Positions 8,000 to 16,050 of a stretch of 34,002 bases of DNA are shown here, piece after piece. The translations under genes were made by a program, and so were the position numbers. The stretch's first letter is position 1. The number at the start of each line of letters is the position of its first letter. The notes under the pieces are model-generated. The model worked only from the letters and a program-made list of their open reading frames with translations. It did not search any database and was not told where the DNA came from. The stretch comes from Prevotella sp. (lineage in GTDB: Bacteria; Bacteroidota; Bacteroidia; Bacteroidales; Bacteroidaceae), in contig JAFXZF010000065.1 in NCBI GenBank assembly GCA_017541365.1, positions 1-34,002 of the forward strand, read 5' to 3'.

Positions 8000-10510
8000 T
8001 TGATTTACCCTGACAACTTTGAAAAGAAGATAGGATTTTCTGAAATCCGCAAGATGCTGAGAGGCAACTGCCTGAGCACACTCGGATGGGAGTGCGTGGG
8101 CGACATGGAGTTTATGACTGACGCTGATGCCATAAACACCCGACTGAGCGAGATAAAGGAGTTTCGGAGAATACGCGAGGAGGAAGACGACTTCCCCCTC
8201 AGCTATTTCTTTGACGTCAGGCAGAGTGTGGCACGACTGAAACTGAAAGGGACACACATGGAGGAACAGGAACTCTTTGACCTCATGAGGTGTCTTATCA
8301 CCATATCGGGCATCAAGCAGTTTCTTGCCCCGATAGACGACTCCACACCACCACGATATCCTCACCTGCACCAGTTGTCGAAGAATGTTCTCACATTCAA
8401 CAACGACATACGCAGCATACAGGGAATACTAGATAAGTTCGGTCACATAAAAGACCAGGCATCATCAGCCCTCTTCCATATCCGTATGGAACAGAAAAAA
8501 ATGGAGGGAAGCGTATCAAAAACACTAAGTGCCATACTGCGCTCGGCTCAGGCTGAGGGACATATAGACAAGGATGTCACACCAACGATGCGCGACGGCA
8601 GACTCGTGATACCCGTAGCACCCGCCATGAAACGCAAGATACAGGGCATAGTGCATGATGAGTCGGCAACGGGCAAGACACTCTTCATAGAACCAACAGC
8701 TGTAGTGGAGGCAAACAACCGCATACGTGAACTGGAGGCAGAGGAGAAACGCGAGATAATACGCATACTCTGTGAGATGAGCGACAAACTGCGTCCTGAT
8801 GCCGACGGAATACTTGAGTCAGTGAAGTTCCTTGCGAAGATAGACTTCATACAGGCAAAGGCACAGCTTGCCGACCAGTTTCGAGCTTACGAACCAGAAG
8901 TGCTCCCCCACCCTCACATAGACTGGATCAGAGCCATACACCCTCTACTACGAGAGTCACTACAGAAACAAGGCAGAAACGTAGTGCCACTGGATATAGA
9001 GTTAAATAACAAGGATTCTGTTCCTTCCCTACAGAGGGATGTTAGGAGTGGGGTCATTCTCATAATCTCTGGTCCTAATGCTGGTGGCAAGTCCGTATGT
9101 CTGAAGACCGTTGGACTGTTGCAGTACATGTTACAGTGCGGACTGTCCGTTCCGCTTGGCGACCGTAGCACCTGTGGCACATTTGAGAACATAATGATTG
9201 ACATAGGCGACCAGCAGAGCATTGAGGATGACATATCGACATATTCATCACACCTTCTTAATATGAAGATGATGATACGAAATGCCAACAGCAAAAGCCT
9301 ACTGCTCATTGACGAGTTTGGTGGCGGTACCGAACCCCAGATTGGCGGTGCCATAGCCGAAGCCGTATTAAAGCAATTCTGCGAGAAACGTGCATGGGGC
9401 ATCATAACCACCCACTATCAGAACCTCAAGGACTTTGCCACAAGACAGGACAACGAGGCTCCAGAGACGGCATCCAAAGTCATTAACGGTGCTATGCTCT
9501 ATGACCGACATGAGATGAAGGCACTGTTTCAACTGCAGACAGGCAGACCAGGTTCTTCCTTCGCCATAGAGATAGCACGCAAGACAGGACTGCCCGAAAG
9601 CGTGATACGCGATGCCTCAGACATTGTGGGGCAGGACTACATTCAGTCTGACAAATACCTGCAGGACATCGTCAGGGACAAGAAGTATTGGGAGCGCAAA
9701 CGCGAGACCGTTCACCAGCGTGAGAAGGATATCGAGAAGACCATCACACGTTACGAAACATCTGTTGAGGAAATAGAGAAAGAACGCAAGGCAATACTGC
9801 GCAGAGCAAAAGAACAGGCTGAGGAATTGCTCCGTGAGGCTAACCGCAGAATAGAAAACACCATTCGCGAGATACGTGAAGCAGAAGCCGAAAGAGAAGC
9901 CACACGCCGACTGCGTGAAGACCTCAACGACTTTAAGTCTGAGGTGCAGAGCATTGACAGCACACAGCAGGATGAGGCAATAGAGAAGAAGATGAAGCAA
10001 ATTCTTGCTCGCAAGGAACGTCAGGCTAAGCGCAAGGCGGAGAAGGTTAAGAAAGAGGAACAACAACAAGTATCAGCCAACAGTATAGGTAATACCTCCT
10101 CTCTCTCGCAGAGAGGGGTTAGGAGTGAGTCTTCTCTTTCTCCCAAACTCTCTGCCCTACTCGACCACTGGCAGGGAGGCGGCGAGGTAAAGGAAGACAA
10201 GCGTGTCAACCAAACACGTAAGGATTCGAGAATGACCCGTCAGGTTATAGACGAGCACAAGGCTGGTTTCCGTCAGGAGATAGATGTAAGGGGTATGCGT
10301 GGTGACGAAGCCCTGCTTGAGGTACAGCATTTCATCGACGATGCCATACTGATAGGTTCACACAACGTAAGGATTCTTCATGGCAAGGGCAACGGCATCC
10401 TTAGGGAGCTTATACGCAACTACCTCAATGCCATCCCCAACGTCATAGGTTGCAGGGACGAACACATACAGTTCGGAGGTTCGGGAATAACGGTCGTTGA
10501 TTTAGATTGA
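8000..10510 (+). CDS. mutS2: MutS2-type ATPase/endonuclease with Smr domain
   Basis: An 836-residue MutS2. It has core and lever helices, a Walker A motif (GPNAGGKS near 354-361), Walker B (LLIDEFGGGTE), a charged coiled coil at about 560-690, and a C-terminal Smr nuclease domain at about 755-836 with the HGKGNGILR motif. It lacks the mismatch-recognition domain of MutS. Family members suppress recombination in some bacteria, and in Bacillus act on collided ribosomes; which applies here is unknown. The start is TTG at 8000: MIYPDNFEKKIGFSEIR is the expected family N-terminus and no ATG is available. Two short in-frame insertions, SLQRDVRSGV just before Walker A and SLSQRGVRSES in the linker before Smr, are encoded by a repeated DNA element. 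It lies 43 bases after ettA, probably in the same transcript. Confidence 0.93.
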   Translation: MIYPDNFEKKIGFSEIRKMLRGNCLSTLGWECVGDMEFMTDADAINTRLSEIKEFRRIREEEDDFPLSYFFDVRQSVARLKLKGTHMEEQELFDLMRCLITISGIKQFLAPIDDSTPPRYPHLHQLSKNVLTFNNDIRSIQGILDKFGHIKDQASSALFHIRMEQKKMEGSVSKTLSAILRSAQAEGHIDKDVTPTMRDGRLVIPVAPAMKRKIQGIVHDESATGKTLFIEPTAVVEANNRIRELEAEEKREIIRILCEMSDKLRPDADGILESVKFLAKIDFIQAKAQLADQFRAYEPEVLPHPHIDWIRAIHPLLRESLQKQGRNVVPLDIELNNKDSVPSLQRDVRSGVILIISGPNAGGKSVCLKTVGLLQYMLQCGLSVPLGDRSTCGTFENIMIDIGDQQSIEDDISTYSSHLLNMKMMIRNANSKSLLLIDEFGGGTEPQIGGAIAEAVLKQFCEKRAWGIITTHYQNLKDFATRQDNEAPETASKVINGAMLYDRHEMKALFQLQTGRPGSSFAIEIARKTGLPESVIRDASDIVGQDYIQSDKYLQDIVRDKKYWERKRETVHQREKDIEKTITRYETSVEEIEKERKAILRRAKEQAEELLREANRRIENTIREIREAEAEREATRRLREDLNDFKSEVQSIDSTQQDEAIEKKMKQILARKERQAKRKAEKVKKEEQQQVSANSIGNTSSLSQRGVRSESSLSPKLSALLDHWQGGGEVKEDKRVNQTRKDSRMTRQVIDEHKAGFRQEIDVRGMRGDEALLEVQHFIDDAILIGSHNVRILHGKGNGILRELIRNYLNAIPNVIGCRDEHIQFGGSGITVVDLD
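9023..9055. repeat. Repeat copy 1 inside mutS2
   Basis: A short hairpin TCCCT/AGGGA is followed by the tail GTTAGGAGTGGGGTC. It is translated as PSLQRDVRSGV directly in front of VILIISGPNAGGKS. The same pattern (hairpin, then GTTAGGAGTG) recurs at 10095-10131. Confidence 0.7.
10095..10131. repeat. Repeat copy 2 inside mutS2
   Basis: The hairpin CTCTC/GAGAG is followed by GGGGTTAGGAGTGAGTC. It is translated in the same frame as copy 1, giving SSLSQRGVRSES, in the poorly conserved linker between the coiled coil and the Smr domain. Confidence 0.7.
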
Positions 10511-10542
10511 TTCCCAACTCTATAATGCAAAGGCTCCAACAT

Positions 10543-11091
10543 TCATACAGAGGGTTGGGGCATACTATATTCACATCCACAATAGAGTTGATTGTAAAAG
10601 CCATTCTCACGAAGTAATTGGTTACGACGTTCCTGCAGTCCACCTTTACGCCAATTACGTTCCCAGAACTCAACGCCATCAACCTGTTTTGCAGCCCACA
10701 AACCAGCTTCATTGATTTGATTGATAGACTTCCAACGACTTGATGCAAGAGTAGTAGTAAACAAGTCTATGCCAAGTTCTGCGCACTTTTTTGCAGTACG
10801 AAGCAGACGAAGTTTGAAACATTCAATACAACGGGAACCCCTTTCGGGTTCATGTTCCAACCCCTTAACACTTTTTCTCCATACATCGTGATCGTAGTCA
10901 TCATCTATTATGACCAATCCTAATTTCTCTGCATAGCGGGAAATTTCATTCTTGCGTATGAGATACTCCTCTTCTGGATATATATTAGGATTGCAATAAT
11001 AGATGACAGGCTCAATATCATTGTTCATCATCCACTCTATTATGGCAGACGAACACGGAGCACAACAACTATGTAGGAGAACCTTTTTAAT
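10543..11091 (-). CDS. queH: Epoxyqueuosine reductase QueH (DUF208), start codon apparently ATT
   Basis: QueH reduces epoxyqueuosine to queuosine in the last step of wobble-base modification of GUN tRNAs. It is an Fe-S enzyme unrelated to QueG. Seen: YYCNPNIYPEEEY, DYDHDVW, GSRCIECFKLRL, TTTLASSRWKS and the C-terminal YCGCEYS, all typical of the family. The first in-frame ATG (11031) would omit the essential N-terminus. Continuing upstream the frame reads KKVLLHSCCAPCSSAIIEW, which is the conserved family start with cysteine ligands at about 9, 10 and 13. The frame is closed by TAA at 11098-11100. No ATG, GTG or TTG lies between, so the only sensible initiator is ATT at 11089-11091, giving 182 residues. 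A heptamer array and a 31-nt dispersed repeat sit immediately upstream. The gene is either translated from AUU or has been damaged at its start. It is convergent with mutS2, 32 bases apart. Confidence 0.85.
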   Translation of the reverse strand: MKKVLLHSCCAPCSSAIIEWMMNNDIEPVIYYCNPNIYPEEEYLIRKNEISRYAEKLGLVIIDDDYDHDVWRKSVKGLEHEPERGSRCIECFKLRLLRTAKKCAELGIDLFTTTLASSRWKSINQINEAGLWAAKQVDGVEFWERNWRKGGLQERRNQLLRENGFYNQLYCGCEYSMPQPSV

Positions 11092-11093
11092 TG

Positions 11094-11148
11094 TGAATTA
11101 TGAATTATGACACGAATGTGATGAGCTTTGCGAACTAATTATGAATTA
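11094..11148. repeat. Composite repeat: heptamers flanking a 31-nt core
   Basis: TGAATTA units at 11094-11107 are followed by a 31-nt core at 11108-11138, then CTAATTA and TGAATTA units to 11148. On the minus strand the core begins TTAGTTCGCAAAGCTCATCA. It matches 23879-23909 at 29 of 31 positions, in opposite orientation. The right-hand units contain the stop codon of the deacetylase gene, and the left edge touches the queH start. Confidence 0.85.
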
Positions 11149-11757
11149 TTCTATGACCTTAAACTCGTACCCTTGCTCCTTGAGATAACGTAGGGAGGCA
11201 GGAAGTGCGTAGCGTAGTTTTTCGATGGACTTGAGAGAATCATGAAATGTTATGATAGAACCATTGCGGGCATACAGCACAACATTTCTAAGCACATCGA
11301 AAGCATTGAGCAGGTGAGAATAGTCACGAGTAACAAGATCCCACATCACTATCTTATACTTACGGCGTAACATGTTGTATGCTCCAAACCACATCCAACC
11401 ATGGGGAGGGCGGAAGAGGTGAGAATGTATCACCTCATTCGCCTTCTCCACGTTGTTGTAGTATGTTACTATATAGTGCTTGAGCGATCCCATGTGGTTA
11501 TATGTATGATTGCCTACCTGATGTCCTTCTTCCACTATACGCTGGTATAGGTCAGGGTGTCTCTTTACATTCTCGCCCACCATAAAGAATGTTGCTTTTG
11601 CATCATACTCCTTAAGAGTGTCAAGAATAAAAGGTGTGGACTCAGGTATCGGCCCATCATCAAAGGTAAGATATACGGCACGCTCCTCTGGATTTATTCT
11701 CCACAAAGCTTTGGGATATATCCACCTAAGCCACTTTGACGGTTGCTCTATCAGCAT
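11146..11757 (-). CDS. NodB-type polysaccharide deacetylase (CE4)
   Basis: A 203-residue metal-dependent deacetylase of the NodB/CE4 fold. Seen in order: TFDDGP at 31-36 (catalytic and metal aspartates), GNHTYNH near 82-88 (the metal-binding H-x-x-x-H), RPPHG (substrate-groove arginine) and ITFHDS near 170 (catalytic histidine). The length covers little beyond the catalytic domain. No convincing signal peptide is visible: the N-terminus MLIEQPSKWLRWIYPKALW is short and only weakly hydrophobic, so location is uncertain. Substrates of relatives include peptidoglycan, chitin-like oligomers and polysaccharide amino sugars; none can be assigned here. It lies 21 bases after the DUF2723 glycosyltransferase on the same strand, which suggests a link to cell-envelope glycan processing. 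Its stop falls inside a heptamer repeat. Confidence 0.88.
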   Translation of the reverse strand: MLIEQPSKWLRWIYPKALWRINPEERAVYLTFDDGPIPESTPFILDTLKEYDAKATFFMVGENVKRHPDLYQRIVEEGHQVGNHTYNHMGSLKHYIVTYYNNVEKANEVIHSHLFRPPHGWMWFGAYNMLRRKYKIVMWDLVTRDYSHLLNAFDVLRNVVLYARNGSIITFHDSLKSIEKLRYALPASLRYLKEQGYEFKVIE

Positions 11758-11778
11758 TTTCTACTAAACTTATAAAGG

Positions 11779-14700
11779 TCAATAATTAAATGTACCGCCA
11801 CGCTGCTCATACAGGCGCATATACTTAGAGAGAGACTCTGCAATCTTGTCACCGTATGACTTATCGTACTCGTCGGCTATATCCAAAATGGACTGCATGA
11901 TGTACAAATTATACATACAGTCGCGCTGATTAGAGTTGAATGCAGACTGTTTCTGTCCAAGGTAGTAAGACATATACTGAGAGCAGTTCTTGTACATCTT
12001 GCCAAGAATATGCTCTGCTTTCGCTTTATTACCCAACTTATAATAGGCTTCGGCAAAGTCGAGTCCACCTCCCATAAAGTTATATGGGATATTGTACTCC
12101 GGCAGCATCTTGTCAGCATATTTTATTGCTTTAATGGCCTTATCCTTCTTACCCTCGTCGAGCAAATGCTTTATCAACATAGCAAAAAGACGACGATGTG
12201 TATAGCACATACGTGTGACAGTTTCATCTAAATAAAGTCCTGGCTTATCCAACCCACCAAACTTAAATCGTGTCATGAGGTTGGTATAAACTTTTTCCGT
12301 ATCAAAGTTGTTCTTCTCATTTGTATGGAATGGGGTGATACGGTTGACAAGACCCTCCTGAATAAAGTTCTCGCCAAGGTTCATATAATTCTCAGCACCT
12401 ACAGTAAGCGCCACATATAGCGGACGTGTCCAGTTGCTGTTGGCTACCATCTCAAGAAGCATAAGGTCACCCTTGTAAAGAGAACGCTTACCCGTGAGAC
12501 TTATCGCCATACGATCTGGTATCTCCATTACTTTACCAGTAGAATCCTTGGGGAGCATCATGCCAGATTTCAGCACCTTATCCTTGTCAATATTGAGATA
12601 TAATGTGTCCGTCGGAATAATGTGCAACTCATCATCATCCTTGTTATTGCGAACCCAGTATTTCAATATGTTATGAATCTCAAACGGATCATCGCCAAAC
12701 TGCTCACGAGCCTCCTTAGGATTGGTAGCGTAGAAATCAATTACCTGTTGCTTGTATTCTGGCTTTATTTCTACATATTCGTTTGTACCAGAGCAGTAAT
12801 TGATACGTGGCCATGTGATAGGCAGCGAAGGAGAATTCCATGCTGGACGTACCATCTGATCTATGTACCAATCTGTCTGCAGGTATGACAGGTTGCAGAC
12901 ACGAGCGTCAGTGCGCACTTGCTCTACGTCCTGATTGTACCACAGAGGGAAGGTGTCGTTGTCACCATTGGTGAATATAATAGGATAGCCTTCATCCTGC
13001 ATGGACATGAGGTAGTTCTGACCAAAGTCACGACATGTATAGCGACCTGAACGATCGTGATCATCCCACGTCTGTGAAGCCATCTGCAATGGTACTATCA
13101 AAGTGAGCAGAGCCACAACGGAGGCTATTAGCACGCTCTCACTCTTCAGTTTGCGCGCTATGAGGTCTATTATAGCAGCCACACCCATGCCACACCATAT
13201 AGCATAGGCATAGAACGAGCCTGCATAGGCATAATCACGCTCACGTGGTTGCATAGGTGTCTGATTGAGGTAAATGACGATAGCAAGTCCTGTCATAAAG
13301 AAGAGGAAGAACACTACCCAGAACTGCTGTATGCCCTTTTTACCCTTGTAAGCTTGCCAGAATAATCCTATCAAACCTAAGATGAGAGGCATACAGTAGA
13401 ATACGTTGTGTCCTTTATTCTCCTTTAGTTCATCTGGCAACTTAGACTGGTCACCAAGCATGGCATTATCTATCACGGAGAATCCTGTTATCCAGTTGCC
13501 ATGCTCCGACTCACCATTACTTTGGAGGTCATTCTGACGTCCTGCAAAATTCCACATGAAGTATCGCCAGTACATGAAGTTACACTGGTAGGAAAGGAAG
13601 AAACGCATATTCTCCAAGAAAGTAGGAGTTTTTACCGTCACTATCTGTCCGCAGCGATCATAGTCTGTCACAGTTCCATCTACTCCACCCATCCAGTCTT
13701 CATATGCCTGAGCATGTCCTGCATCATGCATACGTGGGAAGAGCATATTCTGTGCATATACATACTTATCCTTTGTACGTACTACAAAATAGCGGTCTGG
13801 CTCGTCTGCTGATTTTTTCTCCACCCTCTGGTATATCGGAGCACCTTCCTTCATGCGTGGAATACACATATTGCCCTCTATGTCAAGTGCTACCTGCGAG
13901 GTATATGCTTGTCCGTATATCAGTGGGCTGTCTCCATACTGATCACGTGACAAGTAGCTGCCCAACGTAAAAATATCCTCGGGGGAATTTTGGTCCATCG
14001 GAGGGTTGGCACTTGAACGTACTACGATTAGAGCATAAGTAGAGTATCCTATCATCAACATCAGCATACAGCAGAGTGCCGTATTCTTTATGCGGTTGGT
14101 AACGATGTTTTTACCACTCCTTTTGAAGTTTACAGCAAACCATATAACCACCAGGATGATAGCACCTACTATGGCAGCACTCCATCCATAGCCATAGAAC
14201 GGGATACCCAACATACCTATCGCAAGGGTGAATGCCAGATTGCCACGTTTTACGCTGTTTCTATATGTCTCGTATATAGCCCACAGCACTATTGATATGA
14301 GCAAGACGATATAGATTATAGCACCTGTATTGAATGGCATGTTTAGGTGGTTTACGAAAAGTAATTCAAACCAACCGCCTACTGTGATTATACCTGGTAT
14401 CACACCATATAGCACAGCAGCCATGAGTATTACTGATATAAACAGAGCTAACAGAGAACCCTTTAAATCTGCATCAGGATACTTCTTGTAATAGAACACC
14501 AGCACAATAGCAGGGATACACAAAAGGTTCAGCAGGTGAACACCGATAGAAAGCCCCGTCATGTAAGTGATGAGTATGAGCCAACGATCAGAACCAGACT
14601 TATCTGCCACATCCTCCCACTTTAGTATCAGCCAAAAAACTACCGCTGTGAAGCATGAAGAGTATGCATATACCTCTCCCTCTACTGCAGAAAACCAGAA

Positions 14701-15108
14701 GGTGTCGGAAAAGGTATATATCAGAGCACCTACTACGCCTGAAGCTTCTATTGCTATCATCTTAGCTGGAGTCAGTTCCTCCCACTTGTTGATGAGCAAA
14801 CGACGCACTAAGTGAGTGATGGTCCAGAAAAGGAATAATATACATGCAGCACTGAGTATTGCCGACATAGTATTGACCATCTTTGCTACCTGTGTAGCAT
14901 CACTCGCAAAGTGTGTAAACAAATTGGCAGTAAGCATAAAGAAAGGCGCACCAGGTGGATGGCCTACTTCAAGCAGATAACCCGTAGTGATAAACTCCGG
15001 ACAATCCCAAAAGGATGCCGTAGGTTCAATGGTAGAACAATATACGACAGCAGCTACCAGAAAAACCAGCCAGCCTAATACATTGTCCACAAGTCTGAAT
15101 CGTTTCAT
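11779..15108 (-). CDS. DUF2723 (GT117/TMEM260-like) membrane glycosyltransferase
   Basis: A very long (1109 residues) multi-spanning protein. The N-terminal half has around a dozen hydrophobic segments and the conserved first-loop motifs ASFWDCPEF and GHPPGAPFF that define DUF2723. The C-terminal half is a soluble, probably periplasmic region (about 690-1109) with SLTGKRSLYKGDLMLLE, NSNWTRPLYVA and helical repeats near the end. The human relative TMEM260 is a protein O-mannosyltransferase, and the family is classed as GT117. By analogy the bacterial protein may transfer a sugar from a lipid carrier to secreted proteins, feeding the general O-glycosylation known in Bacteroidetes. Donor and acceptor are not shown by the sequence. 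The deacetylase downstream fits an envelope-glycan context. Confidence 0.85.
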   Translation of the reverse strand: MKRFRLVDNVLGWLVFLVAAVVYCSTIEPTASFWDCPEFITTGYLLEVGHPPGAPFFMLTANLFTHFASDATQVAKMVNTMSAILSAACILFLFWTITHLVRRLLINKWEELTPAKMIAIEASGVVGALIYTFSDTFWFSAVEGEVYAYSSCFTAVVFWLILKWEDVADKSGSDRWLILITYMTGLSIGVHLLNLLCIPAIVLVFYYKKYPDADLKGSLLALFISVILMAAVLYGVIPGIITVGGWFELLFVNHLNMPFNTGAIIYIVLLISIVLWAIYETYRNSVKRGNLAFTLAIGMLGIPFYGYGWSAAIVGAIILVVIWFAVNFKRSGKNIVTNRIKNTALCCMLMLMIGYSTYALIVVRSSANPPMDQNSPEDIFTLGSYLSRDQYGDSPLIYGQAYTSQVALDIEGNMCIPRMKEGAPIYQRVEKKSADEPDRYFVVRTKDKYVYAQNMLFPRMHDAGHAQAYEDWMGGVDGTVTDYDRCGQIVTVKTPTFLENMRFFLSYQCNFMYWRYFMWNFAGRQNDLQSNGESEHGNWITGFSVIDNAMLGDQSKLPDELKENKGHNVFYCMPLILGLIGLFWQAYKGKKGIQQFWVVFFLFFMTGLAIVIYLNQTPMQPRERDYAYAGSFYAYAIWCGMGVAAIIDLIARKLKSESVLIASVVALLTLIVPLQMASQTWDDHDRSGRYTCRDFGQNYLMSMQDEGYPIIFTNGDNDTFPLWYNQDVEQVRTDARVCNLSYLQTDWYIDQMVRPAWNSPSLPITWPRINYCSGTNEYVEIKPEYKQQVIDFYATNPKEAREQFGDDPFEIHNILKYWVRNNKDDDELHIIPTDTLYLNIDKDKVLKSGMMLPKDSTGKVMEIPDRMAISLTGKRSLYKGDLMLLEMVANSNWTRPLYVALTVGAENYMNLGENFIQEGLVNRITPFHTNEKNNFDTEKVYTNLMTRFKFGGLDKPGLYLDETVTRMCYTHRRLFAMLIKHLLDEGKKDKAIKAIKYADKMLPEYNIPYNFMGGGLDFAEAYYKLGNKAKAEHILGKMYKNCSQYMSYYLGQKQSAFNSNQRDCMYNLYIMQSILDIADEYDKSYGDKIAESLSKYMRLYEQRGGTFNY

Positions 15109-15181
15109 TGTTTTCTTTTATTATTATTACTTATTTTTGCTCTTTATAAGTTATGGCCTGCCATTGCTCCTAACAAGACCT

Positions 15182-15646
15182 TCAGATGAACAGATGCAAT
15201 AACCAGTTTACCAGATATGCTCCGTATATTAGAAATATGTACCTAAGTACTTTTCCTAATGTTATGGAGAAAAAGGTAATGAAGATATTGGCACGCATCA
15301 GTCCAAGAAGTATGGTGATTGCAGAACCCAGCAGTGGAATGAAAGCGAAGAAACCCATATATGCACCTCTGCCTCGCATGAAGCGTCGTGCTTTATCCAT
15401 CTGCTCTGGCTTTACATGAAGGTATTTCTCAAACCATTCTTCCTTTCCCAGTCTGCCGACACAATAGTTGAATACGCTTCCAAGTACATTACCTGCTGTA
15501 CCATATAGTATAAGCAACCAAGGGTCAACACCCATCGCCAATAGTGCCAGCATTACTGCCTCACTTGAAAAAGGAAAGAAACTGCCAGCAAGGAAAGCAG
15601 CAAGAAACATTCCCAGGGGTCCTATCTCAACCAAAGTCTCTATCAT
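15182..15646 (-). CDS. YqaA/DedA-type SNARE-associated (VTT) membrane protein
   Basis: A 154-residue inner-membrane protein with a VTT-type core: a re-entrant hydrophobic segment (FLAAFLAGSFFPFSSEAVMLALL), a glycine-rich GNVLGSVFNYCVGRLG motif, an amphipathic K/R segment (about 75-95) and two further membrane helices (FFAFIPLLGSAITILLGLM and YIFLIYGAYLVNWLLHLF). The short length and motif spacing fit the YqaA subgroup rather than full DedA. VTT proteins are implicated in lipid scrambling or undecaprenyl-phosphate recycling; the exact role of YqaA proteins is not settled. Its ATG overlaps the stop of the upstream 135-residue gene by 4 bases, so the two are translationally coupled. Confidence 0.85.
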   Translation of the reverse strand: MIETLVEIGPLGMFLAAFLAGSFFPFSSEAVMLALLAMGVDPWLLILYGTAGNVLGSVFNYCVGRLGKEEWFEKYLHVKPEQMDKARRFMRGRGAYMGFFAFIPLLGSAITILLGLMRANIFITFFSITLGKVLRYIFLIYGAYLVNWLLHLFI

Positions 15647-16050
15647 AGCATCGTCTCACTTATTTTTCCTATCATCGTAGTTATATATGAGATATTGCTG
15701 AAAATCCAAAATGGCAAACAACACCAAAACGGAGTCAGCAACCCGATAAGTGATGCCCAGAACATACGTTTTGAAGACACCTTCATAGGACCATAGAGAT
15801 ATACAAGATAGAACAGAAATGCTGCCATTGCCCATATCCAGATGATAGAAGCGATGCCGATACACAAACCTGCCTCATACGCTCTGTCTGCCTTCTCACT
15901 CCTGTACGTATCTCTCGTAAGAAAGAAGCAAGCCATCATCAAACCAGCTACACATGAGGTCTTATGGTATCCCGTCAGATATATGGCAAATAGTATTGCC
16001 ACACAAAGCGTAATCTTGGTATATGTATGTTTTAAGAAGTACTTCTGCAT
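15643..16050 (-). CDS. Small four-helix membrane protein, unknown function
   Basis: I do not recognise this 135-residue protein beyond its topology. It starts MQKYFLKHTYTK and has about four membrane segments: TLCVAILFAIYLTGY (about 14-31), VAGLMMACFFLT, IASIIWIWAMAAFLFYLVYLY (about 67-90) and FWASLIGLLTPFWCCLPFWIF (about 99-120). A basic loop TRDTYRSEKADRAYEAG separates helices 2 and 3. It begins directly after the purD stop and overlaps the YqaA-type gene by 4 bases, so it is surely co-transcribed with both. Coupling to a VTT-type protein suggests a shared membrane task, but this is inference only. Confidence 0.75.
   Translation of the reverse strand: MQKYFLKHTYTKITLCVAILFAIYLTGYHKTSCVAGLMMACFFLTRDTYRSEKADRAYEAGLCIGIASIIWIWAMAAFLFYLVYLYGPMKVSSKRMFWASLIGLLTPFWCCLPFWIFSNISYITTMIGKISETML

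Noticed and set aside
10511..10542. Terminator between convergent mutS2 and queH
   Set aside because: The 32-base gap has no stable hairpin with a T tract on either strand.
11094..11148. Insertion sequence remnant
   Set aside because: No terminal inverted repeats, target duplication or transposase fragment could be recognised; described as a non-coding repeat.
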